The notes: generated by a model not told the origin, from the letters alone. A stretch of 64,000 nucleotides of DNA from Sorangium aterium (GCF_028368935.1 NZ_JAQNDK010000004.1:310001-374000); one strand, 5' to 3'. Positions 9,395 through 17,738 are shown, numbered from the stretch's first letter. Numbers and translations: made by a program.

Positions 9395-10954
9395 TCAATT
9401 GGGCCAATTGTAATCGTCTACGTACAACAATTGGTAGGTGGGATCGCCCGTGGTGACGCATGGCTTGAGGATCACATTGGTCGGGGTAGCGCTCCCGTTG
9501 ACGTCGAGGCATTGGCCATTGGTCGCGTTCTGCAGTTTGAACGTGCTCGAGCCGGTGGCGGCGCCGACGAGGGTCCACATGAATTCGTTGCCGGTCCCGC
9601 AGGCCTTGACCCGCACGTTGGAAGTCGTGCCGTCGCGGTAGGCGCATTCCGTGCCCCCATCGGGGTTCCCGTTCCGCAGCCGGAACATGCCCGTGCCGAA
9701 GGCTTCGAGGTGCCAGCGGGTCGCCGGTTGATCGGCGGTGGAATAGGCGGCTTGCAATTGGGGGTCCGTTCCGGCGGGGCGCCTCAGGATGGCGGGATTC
9801 CCGCCGCGCGAAAAGAACACCGCATTGTATGTATACAGGCCTTGGATATGGCCGAACACCAAGGTGGAGCCAAAGGTTTGCCCCAAACCCCCCGTGCCGT
9901 CATCCCTGCTGCGCACGGTGAACCCTTTCGCGGTTCCGTCGAAGGGGATGAGATCGGCGAGGAAGCGCGCGCCCGAACTCGTGGTGGGGGCATAGCCGCC
10001 CACGCTCGAGCCCACCCAGGAGGGGCTGATGGTGTAGGTCGCGGTGCCGTAGCCGGAGGTCGCCGCCGCGGTGATTTCCTTGATCATGGGATAGGTGAAG
10101 CAGCTGTCCCACTGGGGAGGGCAGGCTTTCACCCCGATCGCGTACGACTTGAGCGGATTGTCATGGGCCGGAGAGCTTCGGGCCCGGGCGCTGGCGCGCC
10201 AGGCCCTTCCGTTCGGGCCGTCCACCGGCCGCGATTCCACCAGGTACGCATCGGTGGCGGCGGTGATGCTGTCGGCCGGGTTGGTGCTGAGGACGTGCGC
10301 GCCTCCGCCGATCAGGAAGTAACCGTCGTCGGAAAACCAGGACTCCGGGGTCTCGACGGTGTAATTGGACGGGGGATTGACGGCGCTTGTCACGTAGTCC
10401 AAGCCTTGGGTGACGCCGGGCGTGAAGGCGGTACCGGCGGCATCGACGAGCTGCATTTGGATGACATAGGCCTGCAATTGATGGGTCGCGCCGGAGGCCC
10501 TCACCACCCAGGTCGATTTGTCATCGATCCCAAGGCGCGGGGGCGAATGGCCCGCCGGGCCCGTGCAGCCGAAGTCGTTGGCTGCCGTGAAGAAGTTCGG
10601 GCTGGGAAAGGATGCCTGCAGCATGGCGCCGGGGTTGTTCTCCCCCAGGATCTGCGCGCCGCCCCCGATGCGGACCCAGCCATCGTCGGCGGTGCAATAG
10701 GCGCAATTGGTCGTCGCAGCCGCGGTGGGATCGCAGGTCTTCACCCGGATGCGGATTCTTCCGCTGCCGTCGGTGAAGTCCGTGTTCGTAATGGGGGCCG
10801 CGGTGACGAGGGTGTCCTCGGGTCCGGCGGGGGAGCCGTTTTCCTCGGTGACCGCGCATCCGGTCAGCAGCCCGCCGGCCAGCAACGAGCCGGAGAGGGC
10901 GGAAAGGGCGATGCGGATCCCGCGGCGCCCGGCTAAGGTCATAGAATGCAGCAT
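9395..10954 (-). CDS. Ricin-type beta-trefoil lipoprotein of unknown function
   Basis: 519 residues from ATG 10954, chosen because an AAGGAG site lies 8 nt upstream; the ATG 6 nt earlier (10960) is too close to it. A Tat- or Sec-like leader (LAGRRGIRIALSALSG) ends in lipobox LLTGC (Cys33). The middle (about 60-410) has beta-rich repeats with paired GGGA motifs (WVRIGGGAQIL, YFLIGGGAHVL) and matched cysteines, suggesting two related secreted domains. The last 90 residues look like a ricin/RICIN lectin module (FKLQNATNGQCLDVNGS, then VILKPC). Base composition is clearly less GC-rich than the neighbours, with many A/T-ending codons, which points to horizontal acquisition. Likely a surface or secreted carbohydrate-binding protein (inference). 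Confidence 0.75.
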   Translation of the reverse strand: MLHSMTLAGRRGIRIALSALSGSLLAGGLLTGCAVTEENGSPAGPEDTLVTAAPITNTDFTDGSGRIRIRVKTCDPTAAATTNCAYCTADDGWVRIGGGAQILGENNPGAMLQASFPSPNFFTAANDFGCTGPAGHSPPRLGIDDKSTWVVRASGATHQLQAYVIQMQLVDAAGTAFTPGVTQGLDYVTSAVNPPSNYTVETPESWFSDDGYFLIGGGAHVLSTNPADSITAATDAYLVESRPVDGPNGRAWRASARARSSPAHDNPLKSYAIGVKACPPQWDSCFTYPMIKEITAAATSGYGTATYTISPSWVGSSVGGYAPTTSSGARFLADLIPFDGTAKGFTVRSRDDGTGGLGQTFGSTLVFGHIQGLYTYNAVFFSRGGNPAILRRPAGTDPQLQAAYSTADQPATRWHLEAFGTGMFRLRNGNPDGGTECAYRDGTTSNVRVKACGTGNEFMWTLVGAATGSSTFKLQNATNGQCLDVNGSATPTNVILKPCVTTGDPTYQLLYVDDYNWPN

Positions 10955-11631
10955 GATCATAACTCCTTGGAAGATTTTCCCTTATGTTAATGCGGTGTTC
11001 GTGGCGTCCGCGGGATCGGAAGCCTCGCATGGTGCGGAGGCGCGGTTAACGGCGGCCGCTCACGCCTCGGTGCGCGGGACGGCGTTTACTCTTCCTGGTC
11101 TCTTACCCTGATCAAGCAGCTCGACCTGAACGGCGCCTCCGGAGGCGCGTACAGTACTCCGGCCGGGCACATCACGGCTTCCAATCGATGGCGAAAGCCT
11201 CTTCTGCGGCTCCGAAGCGGATTTCTTGCGCGTCAGTCCCGAGCGCTTCGTCGGAAAAGCCATCTGATATTCGTCATTGGTGATATCGCTTCGGTCAATG
11301 TGTTTGGGCTCCGCTCCGGTGCTCGTGGCACGCAGATCGACACACGGGTTCTGTTGCCGATGCCCGTGAGCCAAACGATCGGCGCGGCTCGGGCTCGTGG
11401 CAGCCGTGTCGCCTGCGCGCTGGCTGCCAGGTCTGCAGGGGCGCTCGTCGTCCGGAGGCCCGATGCCCGATGCCTCGCGGTCGTCGTGAACGACGGTCCT
11501 CCTCGGCCGCTGCCCGGAGGTTCTCGCACGCCTCGTGCCAGGTTCAGCAATGGCCTGGGTCGTCCGGCCATCACGCTCCGTGCGGAAAAGGCACGGCCGA
11601 GCTGGAAATGCGGACCGATGCGCCGCTACCT
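10955..11631. other. Intergenic region upstream of the ricin-type gene, no supported gene
   Basis: This stretch starts with an AT-richer leader (10961-11000, TTATGTTAAT) that probably contains the promoter of the minus-strand lipoprotein. The remainder has moderate GC and short open frames on both strands without ribosome sites, domains or consistent codon bias. I see no transposase remnant, although its position between a lower-GC gene and a truncated gene copy makes it a candidate recombination scar. Confidence 0.4.
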
Positions 11632-11704
11632 GTCACGGGTTGCACCGTGACAAGTCACGGGTTGCACCGTGACAAGTCACGGGTTGCACCGTGACAAGTC
11701 ACGG
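11632..11704. repeat. Tandem 22-bp palindromic repeat array
   Basis: Three exact 22-bp units begin at 11632, 11654 and 11676, with a seven-base partial fourth unit at 11698. Each unit contains GTCACGG and its complement CCGTGAC separated by six bases, so each can form a 7-bp stem. The junctions between units form a second inverted repeat, GTGAC-AA-GTCAC. The array ends about 50 bp before the truncated permease copy. It could be an array of operator sites for a dimeric regulator, or a small palindromic repeat element. Confidence 0.85.
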
Positions 11705-11756
11705 ACCGCAGCGTGAGGAGCTGAGGCGGCGCGGTCTGCTCGTGGGCTCGGCGTTC

Positions 11757-12000
11757 GACGGCCGACGGGCACGTGTGGACGGTCGTCGGCGTGCTCCAGG
11801 ACCGGCCGATCCTCGGCTCCTCCTGGCTCGCCAGCGCGCTGCTCGCGCAGGTGGTCGGCCTCTGGGCGTTCCAGGTCGAGCCCTGGTCGCTCTTCCTCGG
11901 CCTCGGCCTCTCGGTCACGATCGGCGTGGTCTTCGGCTCCTACCCTGCCTGGCGCGCCGCGCGGCTCGACCCGATCGAGGCCCTCCGCTCGGAGTAGCGC
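11757..12000 (+). pseudogene. Truncated, internally deleted copy of the second MacB-like permease
   Basis: Bases 11757-11820 match 8647-8710, and 11821-12000 match 9182-9361, with only a handful of differences. The copy lacks parental bases 8711-9181, which is 471 bp or exactly 157 codons, so the fusion stays in frame. From GTG 11773 it could encode 74 residues: a bit of periplasmic domain joined to the last membrane helices and the same [10 protein letters not shown] terminus. It lacks the first helix and most of the periplasmic domain, so it cannot be a working permease. The high identity implies a recent duplication or gene conversion. Confidence 0.88.
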
Positions 12001-12046
12001 CAGCCGGCGGCGCGACGCCGGCTCGGTCCACGCCGGTCAACGCCGG

Positions 12047-12442
12047 TCAACCGCGGATGAACACCCAGACCGCATCGTCCTGCTGTCGCGGGGCCGCCCT
12101 GTAGAACAGCGAGACGTCGACGTGCCGTGTCTTGTGAGGGAAGTGGAACACGAAGCCGAAGGTGGCTTTGAGCTCGCGCCGCTCGACCCCGTCCAGGAAG
12201 CGCCCGTGGAACTTCTTCACCCGGCTGCAGGGGGCGATGTCGGTGAAGAAGTTCTTTCCTATGACGTCCTGACGATTCCGGCGCGCCTGACGTTCCTCGT
12301 AGAGGTTGTAGGAGAGCACCGTGCCCTCGCGATCCAGCCGGATGATCCCGAAGGGCTGCGCGTCCAGGCCGCGTTCATCCAGGTTGAACACCCCGATATC
12401 GAACTCGAACTCACCGGCTGAGGACTGCTCCTCCGAATCCAT
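12047..12442 (-). CDS. PAS-domain protein closely resembling photoactive yellow protein
   Basis: 131 residues from ATG 12442 (GGGAGG ribosome site), almost the size of photoactive yellow protein (PYP, 125 residues). VIGKNFFTDIAPC (60-72) matches PYP VIGKNFFKDVAPC, placing Cys72 at the chromophore-binding Cys69 of PYP. With the same +3 offset and no gaps, Tyr45 matches Tyr42, Glu49 matches Glu46, and Arg55 matches Arg52; these residues hold and gate p-coumaric acid in PYP. Thr50 is Ala here. Downstream, FGFVFHF aligns with the PYP FEYTFDY strand (Phe96 kept, Met100 replaced by His), and WVFIRG with the terminal WVFVK. It has no fused output domain and no tyrosine ammonia-lyase or coumaroyl-CoA ligase gene nearby, so it may be a blue-light receptor or an apo-PAS sensor with another ligand. 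Confidence 0.8.
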   Translation of the reverse strand: MDSEEQSSAGEFEFDIGVFNLDERGLDAQPFGIIRLDREGTVLSYNLYEERQARRNRQDVIGKNFFTDIAPCSRVKKFHGRFLDGVERRELKATFGFVFHFPHKTRHVDVSLFYRAAPRQQDDAVWVFIRG

Positions 12443-12955
12443 CCGAAAACCTCCCGACGTGCGCTGCCCCCGACAGACGCTCGCCAGGGTAGGGGACGCC
12501 GCGGAGCGCGACAATCCGGCGCGACCTCATCGTGGCGTCGGGCAGGGGAGGGGGGGCCGCCCTGGGTCGAGCGGCCCGGCCCGCGCGCTCGCCGCGATCT
12601 CGCCTCGCGCGCGGCGCGGCGCGGGCGTGCCCGCGTGGACCTCGGCTCGCCGTCCTTCGCGCCGGTAGGACCAAGGGGGTCGCGGCGGCGTCGGTGGAGT
12701 GGGCGTTCCTGGGCGATCGCGCGCGCTGCGTGGGTCGAATGAACCGGCGCGGATTCTGCGCGCTCAGCGCAGCAAAAGCACCGCTCGCGCGAGCGCGGGG
12801 GAGGCGACGCGGGGCATCGGCTCTCCGGTACGCGTGATGCATCTGGTTGGAGCGTGACGTCTCGAATGTCTAGCCTGGCGGCATTGAATTCTTGAGTACT
12901 GGTCTGTGTCGAGTTAGGTCGCAGAGGGAGTTCGATCGATGCGTTCTCCGATCTG
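12443..12955. other. Intergenic region, divergent promoters expected
   Basis: This gap lies between the minus-strand PYP-like gene and the plus-strand transporter. The PYP-like ribosome site is at its left edge. Near the right end TTGAGT (12892-12897) and TTAGGT (12914-12919), spaced 16 bp, form a weak sigma70-like pair that could serve the transporter. The very GC-rich central part has open frames on all strands but no recognisable gene. Confidence 0.35.
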
Positions 12956-13021
12956 ATGGGCATCTCGCGCGACGCGGCGGCGGAGGAGGTCCGCCTGCAT
13001 GACGAGCTGTTCGACATGTAG
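12956..13021 (+). CDS. 21-codon ORF just upstream of the AspT-like gene, leader peptide or gene remnant
   Basis: A 21-residue frame (MGISRDAAAEEVRLHDELF plus two residues) ends 9 bp before the transporter start. Almost every codon ends in G or C, as in genuine genes here. The same frame stays open upstream without an ATG for about 20 more codons, reading SSIDAFSDL just before the Met. This looks either like a short translationally coupled leader or like the C-terminal remnant of a lost upstream gene. No family is recognised. Confidence 0.25.
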   Translation: MGISRDAAAEEVRLHDELFDM

Positions 13022-13030
13022 AGGAACACC

Positions 13031-14650
13031 ATGACCGGCCTGTACGAGCTTCTTGCGAGAGAAGAGCTGCTCCTGCTCTTCGCCGTCATCCTGCTCGGGC
13101 TGATGCTTGGGCGGCTGGAATATCGCGGCTTGCGGCTCGGGACGGCCGGCGTCCTGTTCGCGGGTTTGGGGCTCAGCGCCTGGCTGCACCCTCTGGGAGA
13201 GCTGGTGCTGGCGCCGCAGATCAAGGAGCTCGGCCTGCTGCTGTTCGTGTACTGTGTCGGCCTCACCAGCGGCCCCGGCTTCTTCGCCGCGTGGCGCAGC
13301 CGCGGTTTGGGGATGAACCTGGCGTGCGCCGCGGCGCTCGCCTGGGGGGCGCTGCTCGCGTGTGTCGCAGGCTGGCTCTTCGGGTTGAACCGCGCGCAGA
13401 TCGCCGGCCTGTTCTGTGGGGCCCTGACCAATACACCCGCGCTCGGCGCCGTCAGCAGCCGGCTCTCCGGCACCGCGCTCGAGGCGATCCCCGCGCTCGC
13501 CTATTCGCTGACCTACCCGGCGGGCGTGCTGGGGGCGCTCCTGCTCGGACGTGGCTTCGCGAGGCGGCGCCGCGACGAGCTCGCCGGCGAGGTCGCGCGG
13601 CAAGCCGCGTCGCGCGTCGCGATCGAGTCGAGGAGCGTCGAGGTCACGAACCCCCGCGTGCTGGGACATTCGATCGGGGAGCTGCGCGTGCGCGACGAGT
13701 TCGGCGTCGTTGTCTCCCGCCTTCGGCGTGGTGAGGTCGACTCGGTCCCGAACAAGTATACGGTGCTTCACGCGGGTGACGTGATCACGGTGGTCGGCAC
13801 CCTGTCGTCGATTCAATCCGCCATCGAGTTCTTCGGGAGGGTCTCGAGCGAGCGTCTGGAGCTGCGCCGCGACAGGGTCGACATGCGCCGGGTCCTGGTC
13901 TCGAAGCGCGAGCTCGTCGGGCTCACGCTGGGGGAGCTCGACCTCGCGCGCCGTTTCAACGCCCAGGTGACGCGCCTGCGCCGGGCCGACCTCGACTTGA
14001 TCCCCTCCGACGAGCTCCGCCTGGAGCTGGGGGACCGCCTTCGCGTCGTGGCGCCCGTCGAGCGCCTGGGCGAGCTCAGCAGTTTCCTCGGCGACTCGGA
14101 GCGCGAGATCGATGTCGATTACGTCGCGTTGGCGGTGGGCCTCTGCGTCGGCCTGCTGTTGGCGCGGGTGCCCATCCCTCTCTTCGGGACGTCCGTTACG
14201 CTGGGGACCGCCGGAGGGCCGCTCGTGGCCGCGCTGATCTTCGGTCGCCTGGGGCGGACCGGCAAGCTGATGTGGCTGCTGCCTTACGAGGCGAACCTGA
14301 GCTTGCGAGAGATAGGACTGCTCCTGTTCCTGGCGGGGGTCGGCGTGAACGCGGGGGGCAAGCTCGCGGGGTTGATGAACCGGGAGGGCCTGGCCATCAT
14401 CGCGATCGGCGCCTGCGTCACCGTGACGACCGGCGCGCTGGCGTTGGTCCTGATGCGGCGCTGGGGCGGGGCGGGCGTCGTGGCGGCGCTCGGAGGCGCG
14501 AGCGGCCTGCAGACCCAGCCGGCCACGCTGGCGGCGGCCTTCGAGCTGTCCCAGCGCTCCGAGGAGACGTACGTCGCGTACGCGCTTGTGTATCCGCTGG
14601 CGATGATCGGCAAGATCCTCATTGCGCAGCTGCTCGCCGTGTTGGCCTGA
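13031..14650 (+). CDS. AspT/YidE-type transporter with central RCK_C domains
   Basis: 539 residues. The architecture is that of the aspartate:alanine exchanger (AAE) family and E. coli YidE/YbjL: an N-terminal set of membrane helices (residues about 10-190, with FVYCVGLTSGPGFF and GALTNTPALGAVSS), two TrkA-C/RCK_C regulatory domains (about 205-285 and 290-370, including SIGELRVRDEFGVVVSRLRR), then a second helical set (about 375-539) with a related GLQTQPATLAAAF segment. AspT itself exchanges aspartate for alanine; the substrate of most homologues is unknown. The ATG has a nearby AGAGGA site. It converges on the MFS exporter, with a hairpin in the 70-bp gap. Confidence 0.85.
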   Translation: MTGLYELLAREELLLLFAVILLGLMLGRLEYRGLRLGTAGVLFAGLGLSAWLHPLGELVLAPQIKELGLLLFVYCVGLTSGPGFFAAWRSRGLGMNLACAAALAWGALLACVAGWLFGLNRAQIAGLFCGALTNTPALGAVSSRLSGTALEAIPALAYSLTYPAGVLGALLLGRGFARRRRDELAGEVARQAASRVAIESRSVEVTNPRVLGHSIGELRVRDEFGVVVSRLRRGEVDSVPNKYTVLHAGDVITVVGTLSSIQSAIEFFGRVSSERLELRRDRVDMRRVLVSKRELVGLTLGELDLARRFNAQVTRLRRADLDLIPSDELRLELGDRLRVVAPVERLGELSSFLGDSEREIDVDYVALAVGLCVGLLLARVPIPLFGTSVTLGTAGGPLVAALIFGRLGRTGKLMWLLPYEANLSLREIGLLLFLAGVGVNAGGKLAGLMNREGLAIIAIGACVTVTTGALALVLMRRWGGAGVVAALGGASGLQTQPATLAAAFELSQRSEETYVAYALVYPLAMIGKILIAQLLAVLA

Positions 14651-14651
14651 G

Positions 14652-14692
14652 GCCGTCCCTCGACGACGAGCAGCGCGGCTCCCGAGGACGGC
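14652..14692. terminator. Candidate bidirectional hairpin between convergent transporters
   Basis: GCCGTCC-C-TCG (14652-14662) can pair with CGAGGACGGC (14683-14692), giving a 10-bp stem with one bulge and a 20-nt loop. It sits immediately after the AspT-like stop and before the restored stop of the MFS gene. There is no U-tract, so the call rests on position and stem quality. Confidence 0.4.
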
Positions 14693-14720
14693 GTCGCGCG
14701 GCGAGGCGCCGGGCAGCTCC

Positions 14721-16053
14721 TCACGTCGTCGCGGCGGCCTCGGCCGTTCCGCCGCCGTCCGCGCTCTCCTCGGGATCTCGCTTCGCGTGCGGGAAGCGGT
14801 CCATGCGGCTGAGCACGGGGAACGAGGGCCCACAGCGCGGCGACCACGACGGTGGCGCTGCCGCCGAGGAGGATGGCGGGGAGCAGGCCGAGCCAGCTGG
14901 CGGTGAGGCCGGACTCGAACTCGCCGAGCTCGTTGGAGGCGCCGATGAACACCGCGTTGACGGCGCTCACCCGCCCTCGGATGGAGTCCGGCGTCTCGAA
15001 CTGCACGAGGATGTGACGGATATAGACGCTCACCATGTCGCCTGCGCCGACGAGGAACAGGGCGATGAGCGCGACGGTGAAGCTCCGGGTCTGCCCGAGG
15101 CCGATGGTGGCGAGCCCGAACACGGCGACGCCGCCGAACATCCAGCGGCCCACCTGGCGCGTGATCGGCCGGAAGGCGAGGACGCCGGCGGTGATCGCGG
15201 CGCCCGCGGCCGGCGCCGTGCGGAGCAGGCCGAGGCCGGTCGGGCCGGCGTGGAGCACGTCGCGCGCATACGCGGGCAGGAGCGCGACCGCGCCGCCGAA
15301 CAGCACCGCGAACAGGTCGAGCGAGATCGCGCCGAGCACCGCCGGCTTCGACCAGACGAAGCGCAGCCCCTCCAGCACCGCGCTCCACGACGTCGGCTCG
15401 GCGCGCCTCGCCTGCTGGGCCGCGCGCACGAGGCTCATGAGCGCGAGAGAGACGAGGAGCAGCGCCCCGACAATCGAGTACACGACCTTCGACCCGGCGA
15501 GGTAGAGGAGCCCGCCGAGCGTCGGCCCGACGATGACCGCGACATGGAAGCTCGATGAGCTGAGCGCGACCGCCTTGCTGAAGCTCTCCTGCGGCACCAG
15601 GTTCATCAGGATCGCCTGCTGCGCCGGCATCATGAAGGCGCGCGCGCTGCCGAACAGCACGAGCACCGCGAACACGGGCCACACCACGGTCAGGCCAGAC
15701 ACCGTGAACGCGAGCAGCAGGAGGGAGCAGACCAGCTCCACGCCGAGGCCGACCGTGATGATGCGGCGCCGGTCGAACCGATCCGCCGCCTGGCCGGCGA
15801 AGAGGATCAGCGCGAAGAAGGGCGCGAACTGGGCGAGGCCGATGAGGCCCAGATCGAAGACATCGCCGGTCAGCGCGTAGACCTGCCAGCCGATCGCGAC
15901 GCTCTGCATCTGCACCGCGACCGCGGAGAGCAGCCTCGCCGCGAGGTAGAACGCGAAGCTCCGGTGGCGCAGCACGCCGAGCCCGGTGAGGTTGTTGGAA
16001 GACATCTCGGCGCCTGCGGCGGCCCTGGAGGGGCGGTGTGGACTCTCGCTCAT
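14721..16053 (-). CDS. MFS exporter (EntS/MFS_3 type) with an apparent 3' frameshift
   Basis: About 443 residues expected. Residues 1-410 form a 12-helix major facilitator of the EntS-like class (AIGWQVYALTGDVFDLGLIG, FDRRRIITVGLG, ESGLTASWLGLLPA). After LWALVP the literal frame turns Arg-rich and runs antisense through the transporter gene to 14284. If one G of the four-G run at 14817-14820 is removed, the frame continues as VPVLSRMDRFPHAKRD, the usual ending of this family, and stops at TGA 14723-14721. So there is a one-base insertion: either a sequencing error or a real mutation that replaces the last 30 residues with a long abnormal tail. Substrate unknown; relatives export siderophores and drugs. 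Confidence 0.8.
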
Positions 16054-16314
16054 GTACGATGAGCACTAGGGCATGTCGCGACCGAGTCCAGGAGTCGCGC
16101 CGCCGTTGCCAGCACACCCGGCGTGTGCGACGGGCGATTCGCCATGAACCGCAACATCCGTACCAAGGTCCCCGCGCGCGCGGCGGCCGCCGGAGCGGGG
16201 CGTGCCAGGCGCGATCAGGCCGCAAGCGCGCGGAGGGATCGCGGTCGCTGCTGCTCCAGCAGCAGCCGGTGGTGCTCCGCTGCGCCGCCACGAGCAACGC
16301 AGGCCGCGAGCGCG

Positions 16315-16785
16315 TCAGCCCTGCGCGAGCCGGGCGAGCGCCTCGCCGGTGACGCGGTGGACGGTCCACTCGTCCATGGGCTTGGCGCCGAGCTTCCGGT
16401 AAAAGCCGAGCGCCGGCTCGTTCCAGTCGAGCACGGACCACTCGAAGCGCCCGCAGCCGCGCTCCACCGCGAGCTTCGCGAGGTGCACGAGCAAGGCCTT
16501 GCCGTGGCCCGCCCCGCGGTGCTCGGGGAGCACGAAGAGGTCCTCGAGGTAGATCCCGGGCTTGCCGAGGAAGGTGGAGAAGCTCTGGAAGAAGAGCGCG
16601 AATCCCACCGGGGTCCCCTCCGCTTCGGCAAGGACGACCTCGGCTGCCGGCCTCGGGCCGAAGAGGTGCGCTTCGAGCTCTCTCTCCTCGAAGGTGACCT
16701 CGTGCGCGAGCCGCTCGTACTCGGCGAGCATCCGGATGAGGCGGGCGATGGTGGGAATGTCGGCGGCGGTGGCGGGGCGGATCAT
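16315..16785 (-). CDS. GNAT N-acetyltransferase, spermidine/spermine acetyltransferase-like
   Basis: 156 residues, one GNAT domain. The acetyl-CoA loop is PEHRGAGHGKALL, preceded by the beta4 strand YLEDLFVLPE and followed by VLDWNEPALGFYRKLGA. This combination is characteristic of the SSAT (diamine/polyamine N1-acetyltransferase) branch, which also acts on thialysine in some members. It would transfer acetyl groups to a small amine in the cytoplasm; the actual substrate is inferred only. ATG 16785 has a GGAGAG site; an upstream ATG at 16806 would add seven residues not typical of the family. It is transcribed divergently from the esterase-like gene starting 66 bp away. Confidence 0.85.
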   Translation of the reverse strand: MIRPATAADIPTIARLIRMLAEYERLAHEVTFEERELEAHLFGPRPAAEVVLAEAEGTPVGFALFFQSFSTFLGKPGIYLEDLFVLPEHRGAGHGKALLVHLAKLAVERGCGRFEWSVLDWNEPALGFYRKLGAKPMDEWTVHRVTGEALARLAQG

Positions 16786-16851
16786 GGCGTCTCTCCGGCG
16801 CGTCATACCGCATCGTCGCGCAGCGGTGGAGGGAGTAGGCTCCCCGCCTGC

Positions 16852-17538
16852 ATGACCATGAAGACGCCGCCCTCCGCCGCCGGTCCGCGCTGGCTCTACC
16901 TGCACGGCTTCGCCTCGGGCCCGAGCTCGACCAAGGGCGTCCAGGTCGCCGCGCACTTCGGGCGGCGCGGGGTCGCCGTCGAGCGGCTCAACCTGCGGAT
17001 ACCCTCGCTCGAGCGTCTGCGCCTCAGCGCGATGATCGACGCCGTGAAGCAAGCGCTCGGCGGAGAGCGCGAGCGGGCCGTGGTGATGGGATCGAGCCTC
17101 GGTGGCCTCACCGCGTGCCGCGTCGCCGAGGAGGACGCGCGGGTGTGCGCGCTGGTGCTGCTCGCGCCGGCGTTCCGGATCATGGAGCGATGGCGGCAGC
17201 GGCTCGGCGAGGAGGGCTTTCAGGCGTGGAAGGAGCGGGGGTGGCTCGAGGTCGACGATTACGCCGAGAAGCGGCGAGCCCGGGTGGACTTCGGCTTCGC
17301 CGTCGACGCGGCTGAGGTCGACGACCGCTCGGGCGGCTGGCCGGACGTGCGCGTACCGACGCTGATCGTCCACGGCCGGAGCGATGACGTGGTGGACATC
17401 GAGCTCTCGCGGACGTTCGCCGCGGGGAAGCGGCATGTCCGGCTCATCGAGGTGGACGACGGCCACGAGCTCGTCGCCTCGATCCCGCGCATCCTCCGCG
17501 AGGCGGACGAGTTCCTGCGCCATTTCGTCGGCGGCTGA
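16852..17538 (+). CDS. YqiA/YcfP-like alpha/beta-fold esterase
   Basis: 228 residues. It opens with the YqiA-type strand LYLHGFASGPSSTKG and has the nucleophile elbow GSSLGG (Ser near residue 82), an acid in HGRSDDVV and the catalytic His in DDGHEL. The length fits small YqiA/YcfP esterases, which hydrolyse short acyl or palmitoyl-CoA-type esters. A second ATG at 16858 is possible; neither has a strong ribosome site. It shares a short intergenic region with the divergent GNAT gene, so both may be regulated together. Confidence 0.82.
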   Translation: MTMKTPPSAAGPRWLYLHGFASGPSSTKGVQVAAHFGRRGVAVERLNLRIPSLERLRLSAMIDAVKQALGGERERAVVMGSSLGGLTACRVAEEDARVCALVLLAPAFRIMERWRQRLGEEGFQAWKERGWLEVDDYAEKRRARVDFGFAVDAAEVDDRSGGWPDVRVPTLIVHGRSDDVVDIELSRTFAAGKRHVRLIEVDDGHELVASIPRILREADEFLRHFVGG

Positions 17539-17738
17539 CGAACACGCGTTTCACCAGGACCGCGAACGCTGAGCGTGTGTTCAGTACACTCTGCCCGATA
17601 CGCCGGTCGGACCGTCCCCTCACCGACCGACTGGCATTCTATGCGAGAAGGGCACAGCTATCAAGAGCGAAGAGCGTCGCTTACAGATCGCGTGTGATCG
17701 GCCGCGGATCGGCCGCGGTCGAGCGATCGGAGGAGCGA

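Noticed and set aside
11060-11574. Short minus-strand frames between the ricin-type gene and the palindromic repeats
   Set aside because: No ribosome-binding site, mixed codon usage and no recognisable family. They could be eroded DNA but do not support a gene call.
9359-12000. Insertion sequence or transposon
   Set aside because: No transposase, integrase or terminal inverted repeats were found. The direct repeats at the borders are parts of the permease gene, so recombination is a better reading.
12914-16813. A 1299-codon open frame on the minus strand
   Set aside because: It runs antisense through the AspT-like gene and out of frame through the MFS gene, is dominated by Arg/Pro/Ala, and has no domain. 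It is a by-product of GC-rich codon usage.
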